From contig NZ_AP018448.1 of assembly GCF_030294945.1 (NCBI RefSeq), positions 7,346,001 to 7,410,000 of the forward strand: a stretch of DNA of 64,000 bases, given 5' to 3'. Below, piece after piece: positions 30,512 through 39,997 of the stretch. Position numbers and translations under genes: made by a program. Origin of the DNA: Streptomyces graminofaciens (GTDB lineage: Bacteria > Actinomycetota > Actinomycetes > Streptomycetales > Streptomycetaceae). Under the pieces are notes generated by a model. The model saw only the letters and a list, made by a program, of their open reading frames with translations, did not search any database and was not told the origin of the DNA. How positions within the stretch are numbered: the first letter of the stretch is position 1; each line of letters begins with the position of its first letter.

Positions 30512-30711
30512 CAAGCACTGAGCGGATCGCCATGGCCCGCGCACACAGCGGCCCGCTACGGTTCCCCGACCACCTCCCCGGTGAGGCCGAGTACGGGGAA
30601 TTCATGACCCACCTGCTCGGCTGCGCCGACTGCGGGTACGGGCAAGTCCAGTGCGAGACAGCCACCGGACTGTGGCAGGCGTACAAGGCGGCCCGCCCTA
30701 AGCGCATATGA
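30508..30711 (+). CDS. 67-residue CxxC protein, second of coupled pair
   Basis: ATG 30508 overlaps the preceding stop. The product MTSTERIAMARAHSGPLRFP, EAEYGEFMTHLLGCADCGYG, QCETATGLWQAYKAARPKR holds CADCGYGQVQC, three Cys that could bind zinc with a partner. It ends in a terminator hairpin at 30751-30774. It is part of the small transcription unit controlled, by layout, by the XRE-TPR protein. Function unknown. Confidence 0.7.
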   Translation: MTSTERIAMARAHSGPLRFPDHLPGEAEYGEFMTHLLGCADCGYGQVQCETATGLWQAYKAARPKRI

Positions 30712-30750
30712 CCCCTGCCGCCGGCGTGGACCTTCCCCGGCCGCAGGACG

Positions 30751-30774
30751 GCCGCCCCGTGCCGTAGGGGCGGC
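30751..30774 (+). terminator. Terminator of the CxxC pair
   Basis: GCCGCCCC/GGGGCGGC arms (30751-30758, 30767-30774), 8-base loop. Confidence 0.65.
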
Positions 30775-30776
30775 TA

Positions 30777-30819
30777 GGTGACCCGCCGTCGATGTCCCCC
30801 GTCGCGGCGGCGGGTCACC
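30777..30819 (-). terminator. Terminator of the small XRE gene
   Basis: 12-bp arms GGTGACCCGCCG (30777-30788) and CGGCGGGTCACC (30808-30819), 19-base loop; the distal arm overlaps the stop codon of the minus-strand XRE gene. Confidence 0.55.
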
Positions 30820-31048
30820 GCACCAGCTCGGCGAGCGGCACACCGAGAGCGCGGGCGATCAGCGCCAGGTGGTCGATCAACGTCGCATGCGTGCCCTGCT
30901 CGATCCGGTTCACCGTCTTCCGGTCGAGGCCGGCACTTTCGGCGAGTCGTTCTTGTGTGACTTTCTGGCGTGTGCGTTCGGCCCGGATGTGGTCCCCGAT
31001 GGCTCGACGTTGCTGGAGTACCCAGTCGGGCATGGGGTCGGTTGGCAC
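30815..31048 (-). CDS. Small XRE (Cro/CI-type) repressor candidate
   Basis: 77 residues from GTG 31048; ATG 31033 inside would remove five residues. The product consists almost only of a helix-turn-helix domain: RRAIGDHIRAERTRQKVTQE, RLAESAGLDRKTVNRIEQGT and LIDHLALIARALGVPLAELV. It belongs to the compact XRE type that can act as phage repressor or Cro. It lies next to the attachment end of the prophage and faces the gene at 31284 across a 235-base gap, the most probable operator region. Confidence 0.82.
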   Translation of the reverse strand: MPTDPMPDWVLQQRRAIGDHIRAERTRQKVTQERLAESAGLDRKTVNRIEQGTHATLIDHLALIARALGVPLAELVR

Positions 31049-31074
31049 GCGTACACGCTGGTCAACGCGATGAT

Positions 31075-31091
31075 CGATGTCTGTACCATCG
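31075..31091. promoter_or_regulatory. Small inverted repeat upstream of XRE gene (possible operator)
   Basis: CGATG (31075-31079), TCTGTAC, CATCG (31087-31091) lies 27 bases before the XRE start within the divergent gap 31049-31283. The gap is otherwise featureless; CAGGTGACC before ATG 31284 is a usable ribosome binding site. Confidence 0.3.
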
Positions 31092-31283
31092 TTGGGACAT
31101 TCATGGACCAGACGGGATGAGCATCCGCAACCACCCGCCGAATAAAACGCCCGTTCGAGTGACTCCGGGCACTGACCGTTGTTCAGGCCAACGGTTTACA
31201 CGATCATTACGTGCATCCCCCACGCGTCAACCCGCCCGCACCACGCGCCACCCCGCGTCACACACAGCACAGGTGACCTCTAC

Positions 31284-31502
31284 ATGACCGAGCCGGCCAA
31301 CCCCACTCAGGGCCGACCCCTCACGCCACTGCAAATCTCGCGAGTGGACTTCGCCCAACGCGACCTCGAAGCAGCGCGCGCCGCCGAGCTTGCCGACCTC
31401 GACCCCGCCGAACTCATCCTCGTCATCGAGCGGCTCCGCGGACGCCTCGACGACACACTCGCCCTGATCAGCGAACTCGGCTACGTCGTGCCAAACCAAT
31501 AA
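31284..31502 (+). CDS. 72-residue helical protein next to the attachment junction
   Basis: ATG 31284 (MTEPANPTQGRPLTPLQISR). The rest is a helical charged protein: VDFAQRDLEAARAAELADLD, PAELILVIERLRGRLDDTLA, LISELGYVVPNQ. A coiled coil of about 40 residues is likely. Its TAA at 31500-31502 touches the phage-host junction, so it is the terminal phage gene. A role as recombination directionality factor is possible for a small protein here but is only inference; no HTH is evident. Confidence 0.65.
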   Translation: MTEPANPTQGRPLTPLQISRVDFAQRDLEAARAAELADLDPAELILVIERLRGRLDDTLALISELGYVVPNQ

Positions 31503-32466
31503 TGTCGTCGGCTATGCCGTTGCCGACGGCGTTGGCGAGGGTGACGTTCCCCGCCGTCGCGGCGCTCATGATGCCCGGGCAGCCGATCACCGAGTCGGGC
31601 CGGAAGTGCAGCGGATCGAGGAAGTCGTCGTCGAGCCTTCGGTATACGACATGGACGGGCATCTCCCCGCGTGTCGTCCGCATCCACACCCGGTTTCCCC
31701 GGCACACGAGATCGTGCCCCTCGACCAGCTGCACACCCATCAGCCGGGCCAGCAGGGCGTGCTCGAAGTAGGCGGCGTTGTTGGGCCCGGGGGTGAGGAC
31801 GACGACACGCGGATCGCCGATCCCACCGGGCGCGGCGGCCCGCAGCGCGGCCAGCAGCTTCTGCGCGTACCCGTCCACCGGCAGCACATGCTGCTCGGCG
31901 AAGAGCGACGGGAACACCCGGGTCATCGCGCGCCGGTTCTCGATCACGTACGACACGCCGGAGGGCACCCGGACGTTGTCCTCCAGCACCCGGAAGTCGC
32001 CCGCCTCGTCCCGTACGAGGTCGATGCCGGCGACGTGGATGCGTACGCCGCCCGGTGGCTCGACGCCGTGCGCGGCTCGGTGGAAGTGGGGGGAGTTGAG
32101 GAGCAGCCGCCAGGGCACGACCCCGTCCTCGAAGGCTCGGCAGGGCCCGTAGGCGTCGGCGAGGTACGCCTCCAGGGCCTTGACCCGCTGGGCGACCCCG
32201 CGCTGGATGAGGTCCCACTCCAGCGCGTCCAGGATGCGGGGCACCAGGTCCAGCGGCCAGGGCCGTTCCTCGCCGGCGAAGGCGTAGGTCACGCCCCGGT
32301 CGGTGAACGCCCGGGCCATCTGGTCGGCCCGGAAGCGCAGTTCGCTCGGCTCGATCGGCTGCAGGGCGGCCAGCACCGGCTCGTAGGCGGTCCTGACCTC
32401 ACCCGGCCGCTCAAACATCTCGTCCCACGCGTCGGCCAACGCGTACGCGTCAAATATGTCCGCCAT
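31468..32466 (-). pseudogene. Circularly permuted ATP-grasp protein truncated by the prophage
   Basis: From ATG 32466, about 321 residues are native: FDAYALADAWDEMFERPGEV, GVTYAFAGEERPWPLDLVPR, GVRIHVAGIDLVRDEAGDFR, VLEDNVRVPSGVSYVIENRR, VVVLTPGPNNAAYFEHALLA, HFRPDSVIGCPGIMSAATAG. These match the CP-ATP-grasp type 2 (DUF404/DUF407) family, usually near 500 residues and found with DUF403 and transglutaminase genes, which form amide bonds by an ATP-grasp mechanism. The frame then enters phage DNA for 11 residues. The missing C-terminal third contains part of the ATP-grasp fold, so the hybrid is probably inactive. Confidence 0.88.
31485..31530. other. Prophage attachment site (hybrid att junction)
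   Basis: On the minus strand the ATP-grasp frame reads host-like up to GNGIADD (codons ending at 31504-31509) and then phage-like IIGLARRSRVR. Members of the family continue with Lys after GNGIADD, so native and hybrid DNA agree only in about TGTCGTC (31503-31509) at the joint. A very short shared core points to a serine integrase rather than a tRNA-type tyrosine integrase site. Exact half-site limits cannot be set without the empty site. Confidence 0.75.
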
Positions 32467-32737
32467 GGCCCGACGTTAAGTGCGGCTCGTAACAAGCTCA
32501 TCACTGTTCGATTTCCGGGAGTTGACGGGAATGATCGTGAGTGGGGGTGTTGGGGGGTTTCGGGAGGCGATGGACGGGGCAGCGGGGGCGGGTGGGCGCG
32601 CCGCTGGCTGATATGTGCGCTTTGCAAGTCATGCGCTGTTTGTCACACCATCAGCTTCTTGCACAGAGGCCGGGTGGAGGTGGGGAAATGTGCGGAACTT
32701 GCGGTCGGAATCGGGCTGCTGGGGCGGGGAAGGCGTG

Positions 32738-32766
32738 TTGCGGAGGCGGAGCGGGCCGCGCATAGT
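32738..32766 (+). promoter_or_regulatory. Vegetative-type promoter for the 32803 regulator
   Basis: TTGCGG (32738-32743), 17-base spacer, CATAGT (32761-32766), giving a leader of about 30 bases to ATG 32803 with AGAGGTGGG before it. The wider gap 32467-32802 separates divergent genes; no other feature was seen in it. Confidence 0.5.
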
Positions 32767-32802
32767 TGCGCAGCGGAAAGACGCTGGAGCCAGAGGTGGG
32801 AC

Positions 32803-34059
32803 ATGGCCGGGCACGGGACGAACGCGGATCCGCGGGGCGGTGAGCGGGGTGTCGCCGGTGAGCGGGGCGCGGCGGATGAGCGTGGTGCGGCGGGCAAGAG
32901 TGGTGCGGCCAGCGGGCGCGATGTGACCGGTGGGCTTGGCATGGCGGGCGAGCGTGATGTGACCGGTGGGCTTGGCGGAGCGGGCGAGCGTGATGTGACG
33001 GGTGGGCTTGGCGTGGTGGCGGAGTGCGGCTTCGAGGGGCTCGGGGCCGGTGAGGTCGCCGCGTGGAGCACGCATCCGCACGGCGCCGATCAGCTCTGCG
33101 AAGCCGGGGACCGGCTGTACTCCCGAGCCGTGCGCCGGGGGCGCGTCTCGCGCGAGGAGGCGGAGGCCGTGCCCTGCCTGGTCGAGCTGGCGCTGCTGCA
33201 CCCCGATCCCGACGACATGGGCCGGCTGGTGCCCACCTCCCCCCAGGAGGTCATGACCCGCCTGCTGCGCGGAGTCCACGAGGAGGTCAGCGCGAGCCGG
33301 GCCCGGGTGGGGTCCGCGGTGGCGGCCGTGGAGTGGTACGCGGGGCTCGGCGGCGGGCAGGAGCGGCCGGCCGGGGAGAGCGCGGCGATCCGGGTCCTGG
33401 ACGGGCTGCCGCGGATCCGGGCGGCGATCGACGAGGCGACGGGGCGGTGCACCACCGAGGTGCTCACCGTGCAGCCGGGCGGCATCCGGCGCGAGGACGA
33501 GCTGAACGAGGGGCTGCCGCGGGCGATGGAGATGCGCCGGCGGGGCATCCGGATGCGGGACCTGTACACGCATGTGGCCCGGCACGGGCAGGGGCTGCTC
33601 ACCTACATGGAGCTGATGGGCGAGGCGGCGGAGGCGCGCACGCTGGACGAGGTCACCGAGCGGCTGCTCGTCTTCGACCGTACGGTGGCGTTCATCCCGG
33701 CCAACGCCGACCGCACGATCGCTCTGGAGATCCGGCATCCCGCGCTGATCGCGTATCTGATCACGGTCTTCGAGCGGTTGTGGCGGCTGGCGATTCCGCT
33801 GAGCGCGCCGCTGCCGTCGACCGGGTTCGAGGGGATCACGCATCGGGAGCGGTCGATCGCGGCGTTGCTGGCGGAGGGGCATCAGGACGCGGTGGTCGCG
33901 GAGCGGCTGGGGATCAGTGTGCGTACGTGTCGTGCGCACATCGCCCGGCTGTCGGAGACGCTCGGGGCGGCCAGTCGTACGCAGCTCGGTGTCCGGATAG
34001 CCCAGGCGGGGCTCGACGGGCCGCCGCGGGGGGCGCAGGATCTGCTGCCGGGCGCGTGA
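32803..34059 (+). CDS. LuxR-type HTH regulator with repetitive N-terminus
   Basis: 418 residues. The first 75 are Gly/Glu/Arg-rich and include three 12-residue repeats (GERDVTGGLG core), probably disordered. About 80-340 is a helical sensor-like region (LYSRAVRRGRVSREEAEAVP, GLPRIRAAIDEATGRCTTEV, LTVQPGG...MEMRRRGIRMRDL, DRTVAFIPANADRTIALEIR) of the TrmB-like type found with LuxR HTHs in Streptomyces. The C-terminal HTH is EGITHRERSIAALLAEGHQD, AVVAERLGISVRTCRAHIAR. The gene at 34271 is a convergent paralog sharing the same domains without the repeats. Confidence 0.85.
   Translation: MAGHGTNADPRGGERGVAGERGAADERGAAGKSGAASGRDVTGGLGMAGERDVTGGLGGAGERDVTGGLGVVAECGFEGLGAGEVAAWSTHPHGADQLCEAGDRLYSRAVRRGRVSREEAEAVPCLVELALLHPDPDDMGRLVPTSPQEVMTRLLRGVHEEVSASRARVGSAVAAVEWYAGLGGGQERPAGESAAIRVLDGLPRIRAAIDEATGRCTTEVLTVQPGGIRREDELNEGLPRAMEMRRRGIRMRDLYTHVARHGQGLLTYMELMGEAAEARTLDEVTERLLVFDRTVAFIPANADRTIALEIRHPALIAYLITVFERLWRLAIPLSAPLPSTGFEGITHRERSIAALLAEGHQDAVVAERLGISVRTCRAHIARLSETLGAASRTQLGVRIAQAGLDGPPRGAQDLLPGA
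32905..33012 (+). repeat. Three tandem 36-bp units inside the regulator gene
   Basis: Units 32905-32940, 32941-32976 and 32977-33012 share GATGTGAC.GGTGGGCTTGGC; the second and third are nearly identical. They encode xxGERDVTGGLG-type repeats. Confidence 0.85.
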
Positions 34060-34270
34060 TCCGGTCCGGGGGACTTGTTCGCCCCCGCCGCCCCTACCCG
34101 TCCCATCCACAAGCGGGGACTGCGCCCCCAGACCCCTGGCGTGGGTGTCGGCTGCGGGTGAGCGGGGGCTTGTCGCGCAGTTCCCCGCGCCCCTCAAGAG
34201 CGCGGGCCCGCTGTCGAGATGCGGGGCTCCGCCGCGGGGGTGCGAGCAACCACGCCGAAAGGCGGAGCCC
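34060..34270. repeat. Streptomyces-type intergenic repeat between convergent genes
   Basis: The gap holds GGGGACTGCGCCCCCAGACC and GGGGGCTTGTCGCGCAGTTC followed by CCCGCGCCCCTCAAGAGCGC, phrases that I recall as a dispersed non-coding repeat at 3' ends of many Streptomyces genes. Local inverted repeats in it (e.g. GGGCTCCGCCGCGGGG) can serve as terminators for both regulators. No gene. Confidence 0.55.
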
Positions 34271-35284
34271 TCAGTGGTCCTGCTCAAGCACCCCCGACTG
34301 GGCGATCAAATACCCCAGCTGGGCCCTGCTGCCGCTGCCGAGTGCCGCCGCCAGTTTGGCGATGTGGGCCCGGCAGGTGCGGACGTTCATGCCGAGGCGG
34401 CGCGCGATGGCCTCGTCGACGTGTCCCTCGACCAGCAGCTTCGCGATGGCCCGCTGGACACCCGTGATGCCCTCGGGGGTCGACTCGTACGGCACGTTCT
34501 CCACCAGCGGTGTCGCACTGCGCCACAGCTGCTCGAAGACCCTGACGAGGTACTGGACCAGCCCTGGATGGCGCAGCTCCAGCGCGACCACGTCCTCGGC
34601 GGTGCCGGCCGGGATGAACGCCACCGCGTTGTCGCAGATGATGAGCCGCTCGGTCAGCTCCTCCAGCGTCCGTATCTCCATCTTCCCGCTGGCGATCCGG
34701 TCCAGATAGGCGGCCGTGCCCTGGCTGTAGCGGACCGTGTGCTGGTAGAGCGTCCGGATGCGGACCCCGCGGTCGGTGAGGGGCCGGTCCCGCTGCACCG
34801 CCTCGTTCAGGATGTACTCACTGCGCCGCCCCCCGGGCTGGATCGTCAGCATCTCCGTGTGGCACTCGTTGGTCGCGATGTCGAGCGCGGCGTTGATGCG
34901 GTCGATGCCCTCGAGGACCGTGATGGCGTGAGTAGGGGCAGGGTTCTGCGCGCTGACCATCAGGAAAGGCTCAAAAGATTCGGTCAGTTCGATCGTGCGC
35001 CGCCTACGCTCCTGGATCTCCCGCTCCAGAGGATGCAGTCGCTGTGCGAGCGCGACGGACGGCGGAACCGGCCGCAGGCAGTTCGAATCGTCTGGGTCCG
35101 GCTGGAGAAGAGCGAATTCCAACAGGCAGGGAGCGGTCGCCGCCTCACCCCGGGTGATCCGGCCTTTGCTCAGGGCGCTGGTGTACAACCGGGCTCCCTC
35201 GTCACAGAGCGCGGTAAGTGGATGGGGATGTGTCGGTTTCGTGCTGGTATTAGGCAAATCTCCACCCCCCAGGGTCCTGAACAT
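34271..35284 (-). CDS. LuxR-type HTH regulator, paralog of the 32803 product
   Basis: 337 residues from ATG 35284; a TTG at 35257 with GGGTGGAGA just upstream is a serious alternative start (removing nine residues). The domains are the same as in the convergent neighbour: LYTSALSKGRITRGEAATAP, ITVLEGIDRINAALDIATNE, MLTIQPGGRRSEYILNEAVQ, DNAVAFIPAGTAEDVVALEL, then the HTH (GVQRAIAKLLVEGHVDEAIA, RRLGMNVRTCRAHIAKLAAA). It is divergent from the DSGWG-repeat peptide gene 85 bases away, so it is the best candidate to control that pair. Confidence 0.85.
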   Translation of the reverse strand: MFRTLGGGDLPNTSTKPTHPHPLTALCDEGARLYTSALSKGRITRGEAATAPCLLEFALLQPDPDDSNCLRPVPPSVALAQRLHPLEREIQERRRRTIELTESFEPFLMVSAQNPAPTHAITVLEGIDRINAALDIATNECHTEMLTIQPGGRRSEYILNEAVQRDRPLTDRGVRIRTLYQHTVRYSQGTAAYLDRIASGKMEIRTLEELTERLIICDNAVAFIPAGTAEDVVALELRHPGLVQYLVRVFEQLWRSATPLVENVPYESTPEGITGVQRAIAKLLVEGHVDEAIARRLGMNVRTCRAHIAKLAAALGSGSRAQLGYLIAQSGVLEQDH

Positions 35285-35369
35285 GCAGGAACATGATGCA
35301 CCGTGGCGGTGGTGTTGACGTGCCTGAATAAGACATCGTCTTCCTTACCGGGGGAGAGGATCCGATCAA

Positions 35370-35669
35370 GTGAGGACGAAGCCGACTATGTACAGGAGAT
35401 TGCTTCGCTCGGTACTTGCCGCCGCCTTCTCCGCGGGTGTGGCTCTCGGGGCCCTCGGTGCTGTGGGACTGGTGACGGAGACCGCGCCCCCGGACAGCGG
35501 CTGGGGCACGGTTACGCCCCCGGCCGTCGTGGCCGACAGTGGCTGGGGTCACAGTGCGCCGGCGGACATCCTGGCCGACAGCGGTTGGGGCTTGAGCGCA
35601 CCGGCGGACACCCTCACCCTCGCCGACAGCGGCTGGGGCACAGCCGCACAGAAGGACTCGACGGCATGA
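35370..35669 (+). CDS. Secreted precursor-like peptide with four DSGWG repeats
   Basis: 99 residues from GTG 35370 (GGGGAGAGGATCC upstream). A signal-type N-terminus MYRRLLRSVLAAAFSAGVAL is followed by PPDSGWGT, ADSGWGH, ADSGWGL and ADSGWGT separated by 10-13 residue spacers with PPAVV, SAPADILA and SAPADTLTL. There are no Cys. The layout resembles a precursor from which several similar short peptides could be cut, or a repeat binding module. Its stop overlaps the next gene in ATGA fashion. I know no characterised family with this repeat. Confidence 0.75.
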   Translation: MRTKPTMYRRLLRSVLAAAFSAGVALGALGAVGLVTETAPPDSGWGTVTPPAVVADSGWGHSAPADILADSGWGLSAPADTLTLADSGWGTAAQKDSTA

Positions 35670-36004
35670 GCACGCCCCCTGACGATCGCTCGTTCCGCCG
35701 GGAAATGGCCACCGCCTACCGTTCCGGCTGGCACTTCATCGATCTGGCCACCGCCATCCCCCACAGCGGTGACTCCCTGATGGTGACGGTGTTCGGCGAG
35801 CCGGTGGTGGTGACCCGTGACGAGGACGAGGACATCCGGGCCTACCGATGTCTGCGGCGCCCGCGCGGCGCGCCGCAGCCCGTGCGGTGCGCCGTCCGGT
35901 ACGGAATGGTCTTCGTCAACCTCGATCAGCGCGACAACCAGCTCGCCGAGCCGGAGGCCCCGGCCGCCGCGAGCGCCATCACAGCCACCCCCCGCAGTGC
36001 CTGA
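35666..36004 (+). CDS. Small Rieske-oxygenase-like protein lacking cluster ligands
   Basis: 112 residues, coupled to the DSGWG gene. YRSGWHFIDLATAIPHSGDS, LMVTVFGEPVVVTRDEDEDI and VRYGMVFVNLDQ resemble, in this order, the start, the strand pair and the 'GLVFVNL' end of the N-terminal Rieske domain of ring-hydroxylating oxygenases. The part that should hold CxH and CxxH is reduced to YRCLRRPRGAPQPVRCA, with two Cys and no His, so no [2Fe-2S] cluster of Rieske type can form. A catalytic role is therefore unlikely; binding or modifying the neighbouring peptide is conceivable. Confidence 0.7.
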   Translation: MSTPPDDRSFRREMATAYRSGWHFIDLATAIPHSGDSLMVTVFGEPVVVTRDEDEDIRAYRCLRRPRGAPQPVRCAVRYGMVFVNLDQRDNQLAEPEAPAAASAITATPRSA

Positions 36005-36047
36005 CGCGATTCCCCCGTCGTTTTAATCGCTCAGGCGCTTCCCCCCA

Positions 36048-36088
36048 GCAGCGGCGTCACCGTGACCTGAACACGGTGACGCCGCTGC
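36048..36088. terminator. Strong bidirectional terminator
   Basis: 17-bp perfect stem, arms 36048-36064 (GCAGCGGCGTCACCGTG) and 36072-36088, loop ACCTGAA, between the Rieske-like gene and the convergent oxidoreductase gene. Confidence 0.85.
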
Positions 36089-36127
36089 CATTTCCGGGCC
36101 TGTTCCGCCGCCCGGCGTTCCTGGCGG

Positions 36128-36541
36128 TCAGCCGTGCCCCAGCGCCGCCGTCAGCTCGATCTCGATCACGACCCGGGCCGGGTTCGGGCCGGGCATCCTG
36201 CCGTACCGCTCCGCGTACCGCAGCACCGCGTCCTCGATCCGCTCCGGTTCCGTACGGACACGCGCGCGCCCCTCCAGCGTGGCCCAGCGCCCGCCGTCCA
36301 CCTGGCACACCGCTACCGGGGCCCCGCCAGGGCCCGCCGCCAGGATGTGCCGCACCTTCCGGCTGGTCTTCCTGGTGATGATCCGCGCCAGACCCGCCTC
36401 CGGGTCGTACGTCACCCCGACGGGCACCACATGGGGCGTGCCGTCCGGGCGGAGGGTCGTCAGGGTGCACAGGTGCCGCTCCCGCCAGAAGCCGAGAAAC
36501 GACTCGCCGGGGGCACCGGGGTCTACAGAGTGCTTCACCAT
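36128..36541 (-). CDS. Pyridoxamine-oxidase-like F420/FMN-binding protein
   Basis: 137 residues from ATG 36541. The split-barrel PPOX fold shows in FLGFWRERHLCTLTTLRPDG, TPHVVPVGVTYDPEAGLARI, ITRKTSRKVRHILA and GRWATLEGRARVRTEPERIE. 'RPDGTPHVVPV' and 'T...SRKVR' are typical of the actinobacterial F420-dependent PPOX group, which reduces small substrates with F420H2; FMN binding cannot be excluded. It is divergent from clpB, sharing the intergenic region with the HAIR operator, which lies 36 bases from its start. Confidence 0.82.
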   Translation of the reverse strand: MVKHSVDPGAPGESFLGFWRERHLCTLTTLRPDGTPHVVPVGVTYDPEAGLARIITRKTSRKVRHILAAGPGGAPVAVCQVDGGRWATLEGRARVRTEPERIEDAVLRYAERYGRMPGPNPARVVIEIELTAALGHG

Positions 36542-36576
36542 GACTCGCAACCTAACCGGTTCTCCCCATCCACCGC

Positions 36577-36597
36577 CTTGAGTGGAATAGACTCAAC
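36577..36597. promoter_or_regulatory. HAIR operator (HspR binding site) upstream of clpB
   Basis: CTTGAGT (36577-36583), 7 bases, ACTCAAC (36591-36597), against the HspR consensus CTTGAGT-N7-ACTCAAG; one mismatch in 14. It lies 87 bases before the clpB start. HspR with DnaK represses clpB under normal temperature in Streptomyces (established). Confidence 0.9.
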
Positions 36598-36683
36598 TTT
36601 ATGCACGTTGCTCAAGTCAGTGTGAAGGAAGGCCGACGCCGGGCCGACCGCCGACTGACTGATGCGAGGAGGAGAACGCGAAC

Positions 36684-39305
<2,622 letters not shown>

Positions 39306-39456
39306 GGCAGGGGGTACCCGAATGGTTCCCCGCCACGCTCTGAGCTGAATCCCCCGGCGGATCCGGCCAAGGGCGACGAACCGCGCGGGGCAGGGGTTGC
39401 CACCCCCCGCCCCGCATGGGGGAGGATGGCGGAATCCGTACGAAGGGAAAATCACG

Positions 39457-39987
39457 GTGAGCATCGACCCGTCCTCGATTCCGAACTTCGGGGGCCAGCA
39501 GCCGCAGCCGCAGCAGCCGGCCGGCCCCGTCGTCCCGGATCAGGACCTCGTGAAGCAGCTCCTGGACCAGATGGAGCTGAAGTACGTCGTCGACGACGAG
39601 GGTGACCTCGCGGCGCCGTGGGAGGAATTCCGTACGTACTTCATGTTCCGCGGCGAAGGAGACCAGCAGGTCTTCTCGGTGCGCACGTTCTTCGACCGGC
39701 CGCACCAGATCGACGAGAAGCCGGCCCTGCTGGAGACGATCGACGACTGGAACCGCCGCACGCTGTGGCCGAAGGTCTACACCCACACGCATGACGACGG
39801 CACGGTCCGCCTCATCGGCGAGGCCCAGCTGCTGATCGGCACGGGCGTCAGCCTGGAGCACTTCGTCTCCTCGACGGTCAGCTGGGTGCGGGCCGCGATC
39901 GAGTTCGACAAGTGGCTCGTCGAGCAGCTCGGCCTGGCCGAGGACGTCGACGACTCGGAGGAGAAGCCTGAGGAAGACGACGAGTAG
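39457..39987 (+). CDS. YbjN-domain (type III secretion chaperone-like) protein
   Basis: 176 residues from GTG 39457, where GAAGGG lies upstream; an in-frame earlier ATG at 39397 has no ribosome binding site. A Gln/Pro-rich start (FGGQQPQPQQPAGPVV) precedes a compact domain: LVKQLLDQMELKYVVDDEGD, YFMFRGEGDQQVFSVRTFFD, WNRRTLWPKVYTHTHDDGTV, and a helix AAIEFDKWLVEQLGLAEDVD with acidic tail. The YbjN fold resembles type III secretion chaperones; in actinobacteria its role is unknown. Confidence 0.82.
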   Translation: MSIDPSSIPNFGGQQPQPQQPAGPVVPDQDLVKQLLDQMELKYVVDDEGDLAAPWEEFRTYFMFRGEGDQQVFSVRTFFDRPHQIDEKPALLETIDDWNRRTLWPKVYTHTHDDGTVRLIGEAQLLIGTGVSLEHFVSSTVSWVRAAIEFDKWLVEQLGLAEDVDDSEEKPEEDDE

Positions 39988-39997
39988 TCCTCGCAGG

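Larger units (their letters stand above)
1..31503. mobile_element. Temperate siphovirus prophage (right-hand part; left end outside window)
   Basis: A continuous block carries terminase, portal, protease, capsid, connector, tail, tape measure, endolysin and holin genes in the order normal for tailed phages, followed by repressor-type genes, and stops where a host ATP-grasp gene is cut. No integrase is in the window, so it is expected beyond the left edge next to the other attachment site. The structural module has no obvious frameshifts or truncations, so the element may be functional. Family placement is not attempted. The left-most genes resemble plasmid/ICE transfer accessory genes, which suggests a mosaic. 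Confidence 0.93.

Noticed and set aside
31284..31502. Integrase at the right prophage end
   Set aside because: The terminal gene codes for only 72 helical residues without recombinase motifs; the integrase must be on the other side.
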